Source: Pedosphaera sp. (GTDB lineage: Bacteria; Verrucomicrobiota; Verrucomicrobiia; Limisphaerales; Pedosphaeraceae). From it: a stretch of DNA of 53,983 nt. The notes below the pieces were generated by a model. It had not been told where the DNA came from. It did no database searches and saw nothing but the letters and a program-made list of their open reading frames with translations. Below are positions 44,366 through 52,805 of the stretch, piece by piece. Location of the stretch: positions 1 through 53,983 of the forward strand of contig JAQGPC010000014.1 of NCBI GenBank assembly GCA_028293285.1, given 5' to 3'. Made by a program: the position numbers and the translations under genes. Each line of letters starts with the position of its first letter. Within the stretch, counting starts at the first letter, position 1.

Positions 44366-44773
44366 TCAGTGTCTAAATGTAAACATTCGATCGTGATGGG
44401 CCTTTTCAACTTCCAGGTCGTTCTCCTTCCACGCTTCAAACCCGCCCTCCATTTCCATGACGGGAAAGCCTTTGGCTGCAAACTCGCAAGCAGCCGTTGC
44501 CGCGAGATGGCAAACCTGGGTGTAACAATACAAAACATTCGCCTTGTCCTTGCTTAGACCTTCCAAGGTGCTCCATTTGTCGTGGGGCAGGTTGATTGCG
44601 CCAGGAATGTGGCCCTTTTGATAATCTTCCTCCGCGCGGACATCAACGACATTGATATTTTCGTGCGCCTTGATCATCCGATCCAATTCCACCGGTCCCG
44701 TGGTAAAAGTCATTTTGTCCTCAAAAAATTCCTTCGCCTTTGCGGGATCTGGTATTTTTAATTTCGTATTCAT
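44366..44773 (-). CDS. rhodanese-like sulfurtransferase
   Basis: A 135-residue single rhodanese domain; ATG 44773 follows GAGGCG. INVVDVRAEEDYQKGHIPGAINLP is the CH2A-like motif, and the active-site loop is VLYCYTQVCHLA, with Cys in the usual place but a longer, Arg-free loop. Single-domain rhodaneses carry sulfur or act as accessory redox proteins. It is upstream of the serine hydrolase gene on the same strand, 91 bases apart, so they may be co-transcribed. Confidence 0.88.
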   Translation of the reverse strand: MNTKLKIPDPAKAKEFFEDKMTFTTGPVELDRMIKAHENINVVDVRAEEDYQKGHIPGAINLPHDKWSTLEGLSKDKANVLYCYTQVCHLAATAACEFAAKGFPVMEMEGGFEAWKENDLEVEKAHHDRMFTFRH

Positions 44774-44892
44774 AATCGCCTCATTCAATTCGCGGTTTTA
44801 ATCTATTGGCCGGAGCAAAACCGTTACTGCCTCGGTCTCTACGTACAAATTAAAACCATATGCTTAATTTTCAATAGACGGAACTGCCTGCC

Positions 44893-44911
44893 ATTGAATG
44901 AATTATTCAAT
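44893..44911. promoter_or_regulatory. inverted repeat in the divergent rhodanese/TIM-barrel promoter region
   Basis: ATTGAAT-GAATT-ATTCAAT is a perfect 7-5-7 inverted repeat. The half-site ATTCAAT also occurs at about 44784, next to the rhodanese start. It could be an operator for one or both divergent genes; AT-richness makes chance more likely. Confidence 0.35.
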
Positions 44912-44951
44912 TTCGAATGAATAAAAGAATTGGTCTGATTCTCTAACTGCC

Positions 44952-46232
44952 ATGCCTGTATTATTGCGAACGTTGTTTCTTTTATTGTTGTCGCTGCCAT
45001 GGATGACGGCCCATGCGAATGAATTCATCCTTAGTTACTGGTGCGGTCCACCGCCGGGACCGGACATGAATGCGCGGTATGCGGAAGTGGCCGAGTGCCA
45101 TTTTAATTACGCGATGATTCCATGTAATGGATCCACACCCGAGCAGACGAAAGCCATCTTGGAAGCCTGCCAAAAGCATGGACTGAAATACATTCTTTAC
45201 GATGCGAGATTGATGGCCAAAGGACCACAAGACCCCGCATTTACCACCAACCTTGATGCTGTGCTCAAGGACTATGCCGGACATCCGGCAACCGGCGGAT
45301 ATTTCCTTGGCGACGAACCCGGGGCAGGCGCCTTTCCAATGCTCGGGGCAGTGAATCAATACCTGCTCAAGCACGATCCACAACACCTGCCTTTTATCAA
45401 TTTATATCCCAATTATGCTCCGCTATGGGCGTTGGGCACTTCCAATTATGAGGAGCATGTGGAGAAGTATTTGGATATTGTGAAGCCCAAGCTGCTCTCT
45501 TTCGATCACTACGCCATTCTTGATAATGGCACCGAGCGGCCGGAATATTTTGACAATCTTGAAATAATTCGCCGACAGGCATTGAAACATAATGTCCCCT
45601 TCGGAGATATTTTTCTAATGACCCCGCATGGATCTTATCCCAATCCCGGCGAAGCGGACCTGCGCTGGCAGGCCAATACCGCGCTCGCTTATGGCGCCAC
45701 CGCACTTCTGTATTTCACGTACTGGACGCCTAATGACGGCACCACAGGTTTCGGCAATGGGATAATCGACTTGAAGGGAAATCGCACGCCACATTTTGAA
45801 ATGGCTAAGAAACTCAATGCCGAATTCCTCATCCTTGGAAAAACGCTAATCAAGCTGACTTCATCGGCAGTTTACCATACCAGCCCGGTTCCATCTGGTT
45901 GCAAAGAGCTGAATACCAATTCTCCGATTCAAGTAAGTAAAGGCGGCCCATTAGTAATCGGACTGTTTCATCACGAGGATGGTTCATCGTGGGCAATGGT
46001 GGTGAATCGGAGCGTTCATAAGCCTGTGACCAGCACATTGCGATTTAATGAAAAGATAGGCGGGCTTAGACGGCTTAATCCAAAAGATGGACGGCTTGCT
46101 TCGGTCAAATTGCGGCAGCATGAGGTCACAGTCCAACTTCTTGCAGGCGAGGCGGCTCTGTTTAAATTGATGCCTTCAAATACAAAAAGGCTTCATTCGC
46201 CAAAGGCAGGAGCTGAGATGGTCCGCAACTGA
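44952..46232 (+). CDS. secreted TIM-barrel glycoside-hydrolase-like protein
   Basis: A 426-residue exported protein (signal LLRTLFLLLLSLPWMTAHA). The first ~300 residues look like a TIM barrel: strand-like blocks ILSYWCGPPP, CHFNYAMIPC, LKYILYDARL, GYFLGDEPGAG (a catalytic-like Asp-Glu on strand 4), FINLYPNY, LLSFDHYAI and ALLYFTYWTP. A small beta domain follows (about 320-410). I can place it only near glycoside hydrolases of the GH-A clan type; no family is certain. It is monocistronic, divergent from the rhodanese gene. Confidence 0.65.
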   Translation: MPVLLRTLFLLLLSLPWMTAHANEFILSYWCGPPPGPDMNARYAEVAECHFNYAMIPCNGSTPEQTKAILEACQKHGLKYILYDARLMAKGPQDPAFTTNLDAVLKDYAGHPATGGYFLGDEPGAGAFPMLGAVNQYLLKHDPQHLPFINLYPNYAPLWALGTSNYEEHVEKYLDIVKPKLLSFDHYAILDNGTERPEYFDNLEIIRRQALKHNVPFGDIFLMTPHGSYPNPGEADLRWQANTALAYGATALLYFTYWTPNDGTTGFGNGIIDLKGNRTPHFEMAKKLNAEFLILGKTLIKLTSSAVYHTSPVPSGCKELNTNSPIQVSKGGPLVIGLFHHEDGSSWAMVVNRSVHKPVTSTLRFNEKIGGLRRLNPKDGRLASVKLRQHEVTVQLLAGEAALFKLMPSNTKRLHSPKAGAEMVRN

Positions 46233-46397
46233 GTCTTGAATCATCCCAATACGCTTGCTTGATAAGCCAACTCCTGTCATTTTTTCCTGATGAAATGGCC
46301 GGAATGCTTGTCTCTGGCGTGGTGCGGCAGTTGTTCCGAAACGATAACTGGAGCAATAGCTTCAGTTTGTATTTTTCAGCCAATGGCTTGATTTGTC

Positions 46398-48449
46398 ATG
46401 GATTCCAACCTTATCAAAATCCTCCTGATCGCGGACGATACCGATTTGGCTCGTCACATCCGGGACATTTTTGAACAGGCCAAGGGGGCGAACTTTGAAC
46501 TGATTTTCTCCGATCAATTGGAACGGGGAATTGCTTTTTTGGATGGGGACGATTTTGCGCTGGTTTTGCTCGACCTTTTCCTAAGCAACGGTGCCAAGCT
46601 CGGTAATATTAAAAAAATCCAGGCGCATGCTCCCAAGGTGCCGATCATTATTCTTGGATTGGTGGACGACGAAGCCGTGGCTCTCGAAGCCGTGCATAAG
46701 GGAGCACAGGATTATCTGGTCAAGAGCCAGATTAATCCACAGTTGCTCGGGCGTGCCACCCGTTATGCCATCGAACGTCAGCGCGCAGACGCCGCCCTGA
46801 TGGAAGCCGAGCAAAAGTACCACGGCATTTTCGACCATATTGTTGAAGGCATTTTCCAAACCACTCCGGAAGGACGATACCTCAGCGCCAATCCCGCGCT
46901 CGCGCGCATCTATGGTTATGCTTCGCCCGAAGAGTTGATGGCGGACGTGACTGATATCGGGCGAAAATTATATGTTGAACCCGGACGCCGCGCCGAATTT
47001 ATCAAGCTCATGCAGGAGCATGATACGGTGACAGATTTCGAATCGCGCATTTATCGCAAGGAAGGAAGCATTATTTGGATTGCTGAAAATGTCCGCGCGA
47101 TTCGTGATTCCAAGGGCAAGCTGATTTATTACGAAGGGACAGTCGAAGATATCACGCAACGCCGGTTGGCTGAGGAAAAAGTTCGCAATTCCGAGGCCCT
47201 TTATCATTCCCTTGTGGAAACCCTGCCGCAAAATATTTTTCGCAAGGATTTGGAAGGGCGCTTCACGTTTGTGAACCATCGCTTCTGCCAGACGCTTGGA
47301 CATAAGCAGGAAGAAATCATCGGCAAAAGTGATGCTGATTTTTTCCCGGCTGACCTCGCTCAAAAATATCAACGGGATGATCAGCGGATCATGGAGACGG
47401 GCAAAACTTTTGAAACCATTGAGCAGCATCAGCCCTCCAAAGGTGAAAAGATTTACGTGCAGGTGGTGAAAACCCCGCTTTGCGATATGCAGGGCAAAGT
47501 CATGGGCTTGCAGGGAATTTTTTGGGACATTTCAGAGCGCAAACGAGCGGAGGAACAAATTCGGATGGCAACCGCCGAATTGGCGCGCAGCCGCGAAGCT
47601 TTGCGCAAGCGAAACGACCAGATGGAGGACGACCTCAAGATGGCGCGGGAAATCCAGCAGACGATGTTGCCTCAAGTCTATCCTGCTTTCCCCAAGGAAG
47701 CCAATCCATGCGACAGCATCTTTCGCTTTTGTCATCGATATTATCCCACCGGGGCTGTGGGCGGGGATTACTTTAATGTGATGGCACTGTCCGACACCGA
47801 AGCAGGCGTATTCATCTGTGACGTGATGGGGCACGGAGTGCGATCAGCTTTGATCGCTGCCATGGTACGCGCTTTGGTGGAGGAGTTGAAGCCGCTCGGG
47901 ACCGAGCCCGGAAAATTGCTCACGAAACTTAACCGCGATCTCTGCGCGATTCTGAAGCATACCGGTTCCCCCATGTTAACCACCGCTTTTTACATGGTGG
48001 CCGATGCCGCCACTGGCACCTTGCGCTATGCCAATGCCGGACATCCAAAGCCTTTATTGATCCAGCCCGGCACAGGAAAACTTGTATCCATGGCAAATGG
48101 CGATGGTAAGAGCAGGCCGGCCTTGGGGTTGTTTGAGCAAAGTGTTTATAGCACTACGGCCTGTCCGTTGACCGAAGGTGATGCGGTGATGCTATTCACC
48201 GATGGATTGTACGAAGTCGAAGGCGCTGACCAGCAACTTTACACTCATGAGATGCTCGTGAATGCGGTGCGCCAACGCACCAAGCTTCCTTTGACTGAAA
48301 TGTTTGATGAGCTGCTGGCTGAGATAAAACAATTCGCCCTCGGACAGGAATTCATGGATGACGTTTGTCTGGTTGGAGTGGAAGTGGCGGCACTTAAACC
48401 CACGGTGCCAGTCCCCAGCGCGACAGCAGCAGTTAAGGTTGAAGCCTAG
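46398..48449 (+). CDS. receiver-PAS-PAS-PP2C phosphatase (RsbU/SpoIIE-like)
   Basis: A 683-residue soluble regulator. Receiver (about 5-125, Asp59 in LVLLDLFLS, Lys in DYLVKSQ), PAS 1 (~140-260, ending VEDITQRRLAE), PAS 2 (~265-385, FWDISERKRAE), coiled-coil linker (~385-430, MEDDLKMAREIQQTMLP), and PP2C/SpoIIE phosphatase (~430-670; VGGDYFNVMAL, VFICDVMGHGVRSALI, MLFTDGLYEVEG, MDDVCLVGVEV). Such proteins dephosphorylate anti-anti-sigma proteins to switch stress regulons. No RsbV/RsbW-like gene is nearby, so its partner is elsewhere. Confidence 0.93.
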   Translation: MDSNLIKILLIADDTDLARHIRDIFEQAKGANFELIFSDQLERGIAFLDGDDFALVLLDLFLSNGAKLGNIKKIQAHAPKVPIIILGLVDDEAVALEAVHKGAQDYLVKSQINPQLLGRATRYAIERQRADAALMEAEQKYHGIFDHIVEGIFQTTPEGRYLSANPALARIYGYASPEELMADVTDIGRKLYVEPGRRAEFIKLMQEHDTVTDFESRIYRKEGSIIWIAENVRAIRDSKGKLIYYEGTVEDITQRRLAEEKVRNSEALYHSLVETLPQNIFRKDLEGRFTFVNHRFCQTLGHKQEEIIGKSDADFFPADLAQKYQRDDQRIMETGKTFETIEQHQPSKGEKIYVQVVKTPLCDMQGKVMGLQGIFWDISERKRAEEQIRMATAELARSREALRKRNDQMEDDLKMAREIQQTMLPQVYPAFPKEANPCDSIFRFCHRYYPTGAVGGDYFNVMALSDTEAGVFICDVMGHGVRSALIAAMVRALVEELKPLGTEPGKLLTKLNRDLCAILKHTGSPMLTTAFYMVADAATGTLRYANAGHPKPLLIQPGTGKLVSMANGDGKSRPALGLFEQSVYSTTACPLTEGDAVMLFTDGLYEVEGADQQLYTHEMLVNAVRQRTKLPLTEMFDELLAEIKQFALGQEFMDDVCLVGVEVAALKPTVPVPSATAAVKVEA

Positions 48450-48468
48450 CCGGTTCCGCAACGCTCCG

Positions 48469-48846
48469 TTAAAAAAACTTCTCCAAATCCCTGCGGTCCT
48501 TCTTCGTCGGTCTGCCACTTCCCTTCGGGCGAAAGAAGATTGGTTCCAAAACCGACTCTTTCTTTTTCTGATATTCAGAGGCAGGTGTCAGGTCTTCGGC
48601 AAAGTTTTTGACAACCTGTGCCCCCACACGTTTATCCAATAGTGCCAACACTTTGACTGTGCGGGTAATCTCTCCGGTTTTGGCGATGATGATTTCGTTG
48701 ATCTTTACCTCACGTGAAGGCTTTACCGGTTGGCTGGCGATGACCACATGCCCGGCGCGGCAAGCCGCGGTTGCCAAACTGCGCGTCTTGAAAATTCGCG
48801 CCGACCACAACCACTTATCGATCCGCACAGTTTGAGGAGCATCCAT
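48469..48846 (-). CDS. S4-domain RNA-binding protein (Hsp15-like)
   Basis: A 125-residue RNA-binding protein. VRIDKWLWSARIFKTRSLATAAC is the S4 fold of Hsp15/HslR, which in E. coli rescues stalled 50S subunits carrying nascent chains. The tail is basic (RPKGSGRPTKKDRRDLEK), as in the family. It starts just after the divergent boundary with the PP2C gene's end (convergent), and the metallophosphoesterase gene lies upstream on the same strand, 33 bases away. Confidence 0.88.
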   Translation of the reverse strand: MDAPQTVRIDKWLWSARIFKTRSLATAACRAGHVVIASQPVKPSREVKINEIIIAKTGEITRTVKVLALLDKRVGAQVVKNFAEDLTPASEYQKKKESVLEPIFFRPKGSGRPTKKDRRDLEKFF

Positions 48847-48879
48847 GAAAGAAACTTACTTCAATTCTGCCAGACGTCA

Positions 48880-49791
48880 TCATGCGCGCCACTTCAAATG
48901 ATGCACTTCCCCATGGACGGGATGCTTGGCATCAAGGCAGCGTAGTTCCAGGCGGACTCCCTTCCGTTCAAGTGTGGCGTGGACCCAGCCGTTTGGTTTT
49001 CCTTCCTTAAAAAGGTAGGCGGTGGGCGGCAGGTTGATGAGATGAATGCCGCTGGGGTCTTGATCAATTCCCCAATTGTGGGTGTGTCCGTAAAAATAGG
49101 CTTTGACCTGCTTGCGCGGACGAATGATTTCCAATAATTGATCTGCGTCTTTTAAACCTGCTGGTTTGTCACCACCGGCCACAAGATTATGATGCGCCAC
49201 GACAATGGCGGGTTTATCCTTGTTTTCATCAAGAGCGTGCGCCAGCCACTTAAGCTGAGCTTCTCCGAGCAAGCCCGGGGTGGACATCGTTTTCTCCAGG
49301 GAATCGAGCACAAACCAGTTCGCGCGGGGAGCGTGAATTACGGAGGCTTGGTGATCGGCCAGACCGTGCTTGGCCGCGTTAAGTTCTGTCAGCGCATCCC
49401 AAAAATGTTCACGTTCGTCATGATTTCCCAAGGTCAAATAAATGGGTAGCCCACTCTTGCGAATCGGTTCAAGCAATTCTGTAACGGTTAAATAGTCCCC
49501 CTTTTCACCGGTATTAAATGCCAGATCTCCGGAAACAAGCATGGCCGAAGGTCGTCGCGCCGGATCGATAATTTCCCTCGTAACTTGCGCAAAATTATCT
49601 GCCATATTGATTCCCCGACCCAGCTTGTTTCGATCGGCGGCGAGATGAATATCAGAAACCAATGCCCAGGTATTCGGATCGGGCTTGCGCTCTTTCGCGA
49701 GCAGATTGCGATTCAACAACAAACTCGCACTCGCGGCCAGTGAACCAGCGAGAAAGCGCCGACGTGAGATGGGCGGAAGATGAATGGGCAT
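48880..49791 (-). CDS. Tat-exported metallophosphoesterase
   Basis: A 303-residue calcineurin-like phosphoesterase. The N-terminus ISRRRFLAGSLAASAS is a clear Tat signal. Metal ligands are visible in LVSDIHLAAD, MLVSGDLAFN, LGNHDER, VVAHHN and FYGHTHNWG, the standard five-block site. Similar secreted enzymes act on phosphodiesters or nucleotides (CpdA-like); the substrate is unknown. It could be co-transcribed with the downstream S4 gene. Confidence 0.9.
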   Translation of the reverse strand: MPIHLPPISRRRFLAGSLAASASLLLNRNLLAKERKPDPNTWALVSDIHLAADRNKLGRGINMADNFAQVTREIIDPARRPSAMLVSGDLAFNTGEKGDYLTVTELLEPIRKSGLPIYLTLGNHDEREHFWDALTELNAAKHGLADHQASVIHAPRANWFVLDSLEKTMSTPGLLGEAQLKWLAHALDENKDKPAIVVAHHNLVAGGDKPAGLKDADQLLEIIRPRKQVKAYFYGHTHNWGIDQDPSGIHLINLPPTAYLFKEGKPNGWVHATLERKGVRLELRCLDAKHPVHGEVHHLKWRA

Positions 49792-49942
49792 GGGCTTAAA
49801 TTGTTTTTGAATTAACTATTGCTTCGAACAATTTTTATACCATCCATTTTCAGGAGCAAGACTGAACCCCTGGCGTGAAAGAGAAAGGATGGCATCTACC
49901 CTGCAAGCAGGTGCAAAGTTTAGGCCGGCTCAAATTACTCGA

Positions 49943-50785
49943 CTACTTTAACTGCGCTGTCTGAGGATTGGTCGGAACTGTTTCACTGAGATATTTGGCT
50001 ACCGAAGCAATCTGCGCCTCAGTCAAAGGGCCGCCATTTTCAATGGCAAAGCCCGGCATCATGCTTCCCGCCTTGCCGGTCGTGATCCACACTTTCCAAT
50101 AATTATAATCGGTTGAATGATTTAAGGCATGAAGGTTGGGCACCGTGGTTGCACGATGTTCTGCATCATGGCAAATACCGCAAGCAGCGGCGTATAACTC
50201 TTTTCCTTCCTTGCCCTTCGTTGGTTCCATATGGCAACGAGCGCAGTCATTTCTGAAGACCGCCTGCCGGTCCGCTTTCGCCATCTCCTGGTTGCGAGTC
50301 CGGGCCATTTCAGGATTTTCCGGGATATTGACTTTAACGGTAAGGGTTTTCGGGGCATTGGTGGAACTGACCGTGACCGTTTTATAAATAGTGCCAAACT
50401 TGCCCGCTAAATTTACTGTAATACCAATATGACCACCCGTATGGGGTGCGATAAGCCAAGGTTCGCTGGGTAGCTTGGCCGTGGTGCAGCCGCAGGAAGG
50501 ATTTAGCTTATCAATGACTACCAAGGTGTCTGAGACATTCGTGACGCAAAAGGAGAAATCAGCAGTAGCCTGACCTGCCGTGACCGTTAATTCCTTCATC
50601 ACCGCATCCCAAACTAACAATTCAGAGTTGGTTTGTGACGGGGTGGGGGATGTTGGAACAAAAGGTGGCGCCGCCTGTGGAGGGATGGCTCTGGCTGCTT
50701 TTACGAGCGGCGCCTGGAACAGCAGAAAGAGCGCGCCTAAAACAGTGCCTAGCCCTAAAATAATTCGCAATTGATTGCGTTGCAT
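49943..50785 (-). CDS. DUF1573 domain fused to a cytochrome c domain
   Basis: A 280-residue exported protein (signal anchor ~8-28). Residues ~55-155 are DUF1573, an Ig-like fold with the NPSCGCTTAKLP motif. The C-terminus carries two heme motifs, CARCH and CGICH, only 17 residues apart, then a c-type cytochrome ending MMPGFAIENGGPLTEAQIASVAKYL, with Met as likely axial ligand. Two hemes are possible, or CARCH is a leftover of a duplicated domain. It probably works in periplasmic electron transfer; the partner is unknown. It is monocistronic. Confidence 0.82.
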   Translation of the reverse strand: MQRNQLRIILGLGTVLGALFLLFQAPLVKAARAIPPQAAPPFVPTSPTPSQTNSELLVWDAVMKELTVTAGQATADFSFCVTNVSDTLVVIDKLNPSCGCTTAKLPSEPWLIAPHTGGHIGITVNLAGKFGTIYKTVTVSSTNAPKTLTVKVNIPENPEMARTRNQEMAKADRQAVFRNDCARCHMEPTKGKEGKELYAAACGICHDAEHRATTVPNLHALNHSTDYNYWKVWITTGKAGSMMPGFAIENGGPLTEAQIASVAKYLSETVPTNPQTAQLK

Positions 50786-50890
50786 AAATTAATCCAGAAT
50801 AATTCCTGAGACTAGCAGTTTGCAGGACAATTGACGAGAAATTTTTGTAATAAATAAGTGGCCAGGGAATGTGCCACTCAGACTGAATTA

Positions 50891-51796
50891 TCAGTAAGAA
50901 TGCGTTTGCGCCACAGGGGGGAGTGCCATGCTGGCCCGTTTATTGATCCAGTCAAAGTCAGCGCGTTCAGTCTCGCGAATCGAGAATGGCAACGACGCGG
51001 CATAAGCCTTGGAAGAAACTTTTGTGGAATCGCTAAGCCAGCGGTGGACCTCAGTATGCCCATCGGCAAACGAAAAACTCCCGCCCCCGTCATGATAAGA
51101 AGCCGGCAAGTCAACCCATTCTAACTCATAGGGGTTATTCAGAAAATACCCGTCATTGATGCTATCCGGGTGTTCGTCCAGAAAAACGAAAGTCATCGAA
51201 GGATTCTGAATATCGGACTCTTTCAAAAATTGGCGATAAGCCGGATTGTTGACGTTGACGCCGGACTGGAGCAACGACCCGGGATTGCCAACCATTGCAT
51301 TCATGGAAACGCTTCGTGCCCGGGTATCCCAACCAGCGCTTTTCTGAACGTCACTCAAAGCTTTGTCAGCCGGACAGCGATAAATGGTTGACGCATAACC
51401 GGCATAATTGCCCAGCATGGAAGTATTGATGAAGGCCCCGTTGGTATTATCAGAACTAAGCGTCCAATCCATGATGTTATTGACCCAGTTCGGCTCTTGT
51501 GGCGGAGCAAACCCCCGGGTTTTTGCATCACCGCCCAAATTGTAAACCAACTGCTCGTGATTATCTCCGGAATACATCGCCCAGGCAGTGGCCAACTGCC
51601 TGTTATTGTTCATGCAAAAAATAGCTTGGGCACGGGACTTGGAACGTATCAGCGCCGGGAGCAGCATGGCCGCCAGAATCCCGATAATCGCCACCACCAC
51701 CATCAACTCAATCAGGGTAAAGCCAGTGTGAAGCCTTGGGCGGCTCGAGCGTGAAGCCCTATTTGCAGATACTTTGCTGGCGCAAACTGGTTGCAT
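50891..51796 (-). CDS. prepilin-like protein with type IV pilin N-terminus
   Basis: A 301-residue pseudopilin-like protein. A 25-residue basic leader precedes TG|FTLIELMVVVAIIGIL (Gly at the cleavage site). The outer domain has VFLDEHPDSINDGYF and ends SYHDGGGSFSFADGHTEVHRW, nearly the same as the protein at 8.9-9.7 kb, so they are paralogues. The gene is divergent from the ECF sigma factor gene across a region with a 10-base inverted repeat. No pilus assembly genes are in view. ATG 51796 lacks a strong ribosome site. Confidence 0.83.
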   Translation of the reverse strand: MQPVCASKVSANRASRSSRPRLHTGFTLIELMVVVAIIGILAAMLLPALIRSKSRAQAIFCMNNNRQLATAWAMYSGDNHEQLVYNLGGDAKTRGFAPPQEPNWVNNIMDWTLSSDNTNGAFINTSMLGNYAGYASTIYRCPADKALSDVQKSAGWDTRARSVSMNAMVGNPGSLLQSGVNVNNPAYRQFLKESDIQNPSMTFVFLDEHPDSINDGYFLNNPYELEWVDLPASYHDGGGSFSFADGHTEVHRWLSDSTKVSSKAYAASLPFSIRETERADFDWINKRASMALPPVAQTHSY

Positions 51797-52274
51797 TTGA
51801 GTTAGCTAGGGACTAAGTGCGGCTGATTGGAAATCACACTACAATGTTTCTCGAATCGTGTAAAGAAGAGTTTGCGACCGAAAATAGGGGGATTAACCCC
51901 AACTTAGTCCCAACCTAACCCGTAGAAAACCTTATCCCTATCTTCGCGCCGAACGAAGCCCGCCTGTCAGGAAAAGTTTCCTCCAAGGCCTATATTTAGG
52001 AACCGGAACCACCTTATGCAGAACCACAGTAAACCCCAAGGTATTCCAGCTACTAACCGGAATTATTATTGGTTTCAATTTGCCGTTCATTCAGCAGCCG
52101 TTCGATTCGCTCGCAGTTCCACAAGTAAGACGAACGAACCGCATTCCTGTTCCCAATCTCACTTTAAACTCGTCAATCCACGCTTTTCCGGGCAATCTTC
52201 AGCGTATGATCGGTTATTTTCAATCCGCCGGGAACAATCACGGGCGTCGTACGTCATATCCACAATGACGGTGT
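51797..52274. other. divergent intergenic region with inverted repeats
   Basis: About 480 bases between the prepilin-like gene and the ECF sigma gene. It holds the inverted repeat 51809-51818/51902-51911 and GGGG-GATTAA-CCCC at 51887-51900. A plus-strand frame at 52016-52282 overlaps the sigma start and is not protein-like. Promoters for both genes must be here, but I could not place them. Confidence 0.5.
51809..51911. promoter_or_regulatory. widely spaced 10-base inverted repeat
   Basis: GGGACTAAGT (51809-51818) and ACTTAGTCCC (51902-51911) are perfect complements 83 bases apart. Together they could bind a regulator at two places and loop the shared promoter region, or be half-sites of two separate operators. 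Two 10-base matches at this spacing are suggestive, not proof. Confidence 0.4.
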
Positions 52275-52805
52275 ATGCCTGAGGAAACCGACTTTGAAAG
52301 TCTGGTAGCTCGTTTTTACGGGCCGCTCTATCAATTCGCATTCAGTCTCACTCGGGCGGAAGCGGACGCTTGTGATCTTACACAACAAACATTTTATATT
52401 TGGGCGACCAAGGGCCATCAACTGCGTGACGGCTCCAAGGTCAAAACCTGGCTCTTTACCACCTTGCACCGGGAGTTTTTGAATATGCGGCGGAAAGTTG
52501 TGCGATTTCCCCATTATGAACTTGGCGAAGTTGACCCTGAACTTCCCGCCATTTCGCCCACCATGGTCAATGCCATTGACTCCGCCAAGGTCGTTGAACT
52601 CCTCACCCAGGTAGGCGAACCTTACCAGGCGCCACTCGCGCTCTTTTACATGGAGGACTATTCTTACAAGGAAATCGCCGATATACTCGAAGTCCCCCTC
52701 GGCACCGTCCAATCCCGCATCTCCCGCGGCATGGCCCAACTCCAGCAACTCATCCTCAACGTCGCCACCGCTCCCTCGGCGACTCGAAAGGAGCTGCATG
52801 GATAG
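52275..52805 (+). CDS. ECF RNA polymerase sigma factor
   Basis: A 176-residue ECF sigma. Region 2 (about 8-75) has FYGPLYQFAFSLTRAEADAC and DLTQQTFYIWATKG; region 4 (about 110-170) has LALFYMEDYSYKEIADILEVPLGTVQSRISRGMAQL. This is full length for the class. It overlaps the next gene by 8 bases (ATGGATAG), so sigma and its membrane partner are translated together. The target promoters are unknown. Unlike the sigma at 9.7 kb it has no membrane tail; here that role is taken by the separate protein downstream. Confidence 0.9.
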   Translation: MPEETDFESLVARFYGPLYQFAFSLTRAEADACDLTQQTFYIWATKGHQLRDGSKVKTWLFTTLHREFLNMRRKVVRFPHYELGEVDPELPAISPTMVNAIDSAKVVELLTQVGEPYQAPLALFYMEDYSYKEIADILEVPLGTVQSRISRGMAQLQQLILNVATAPSATRKELHG

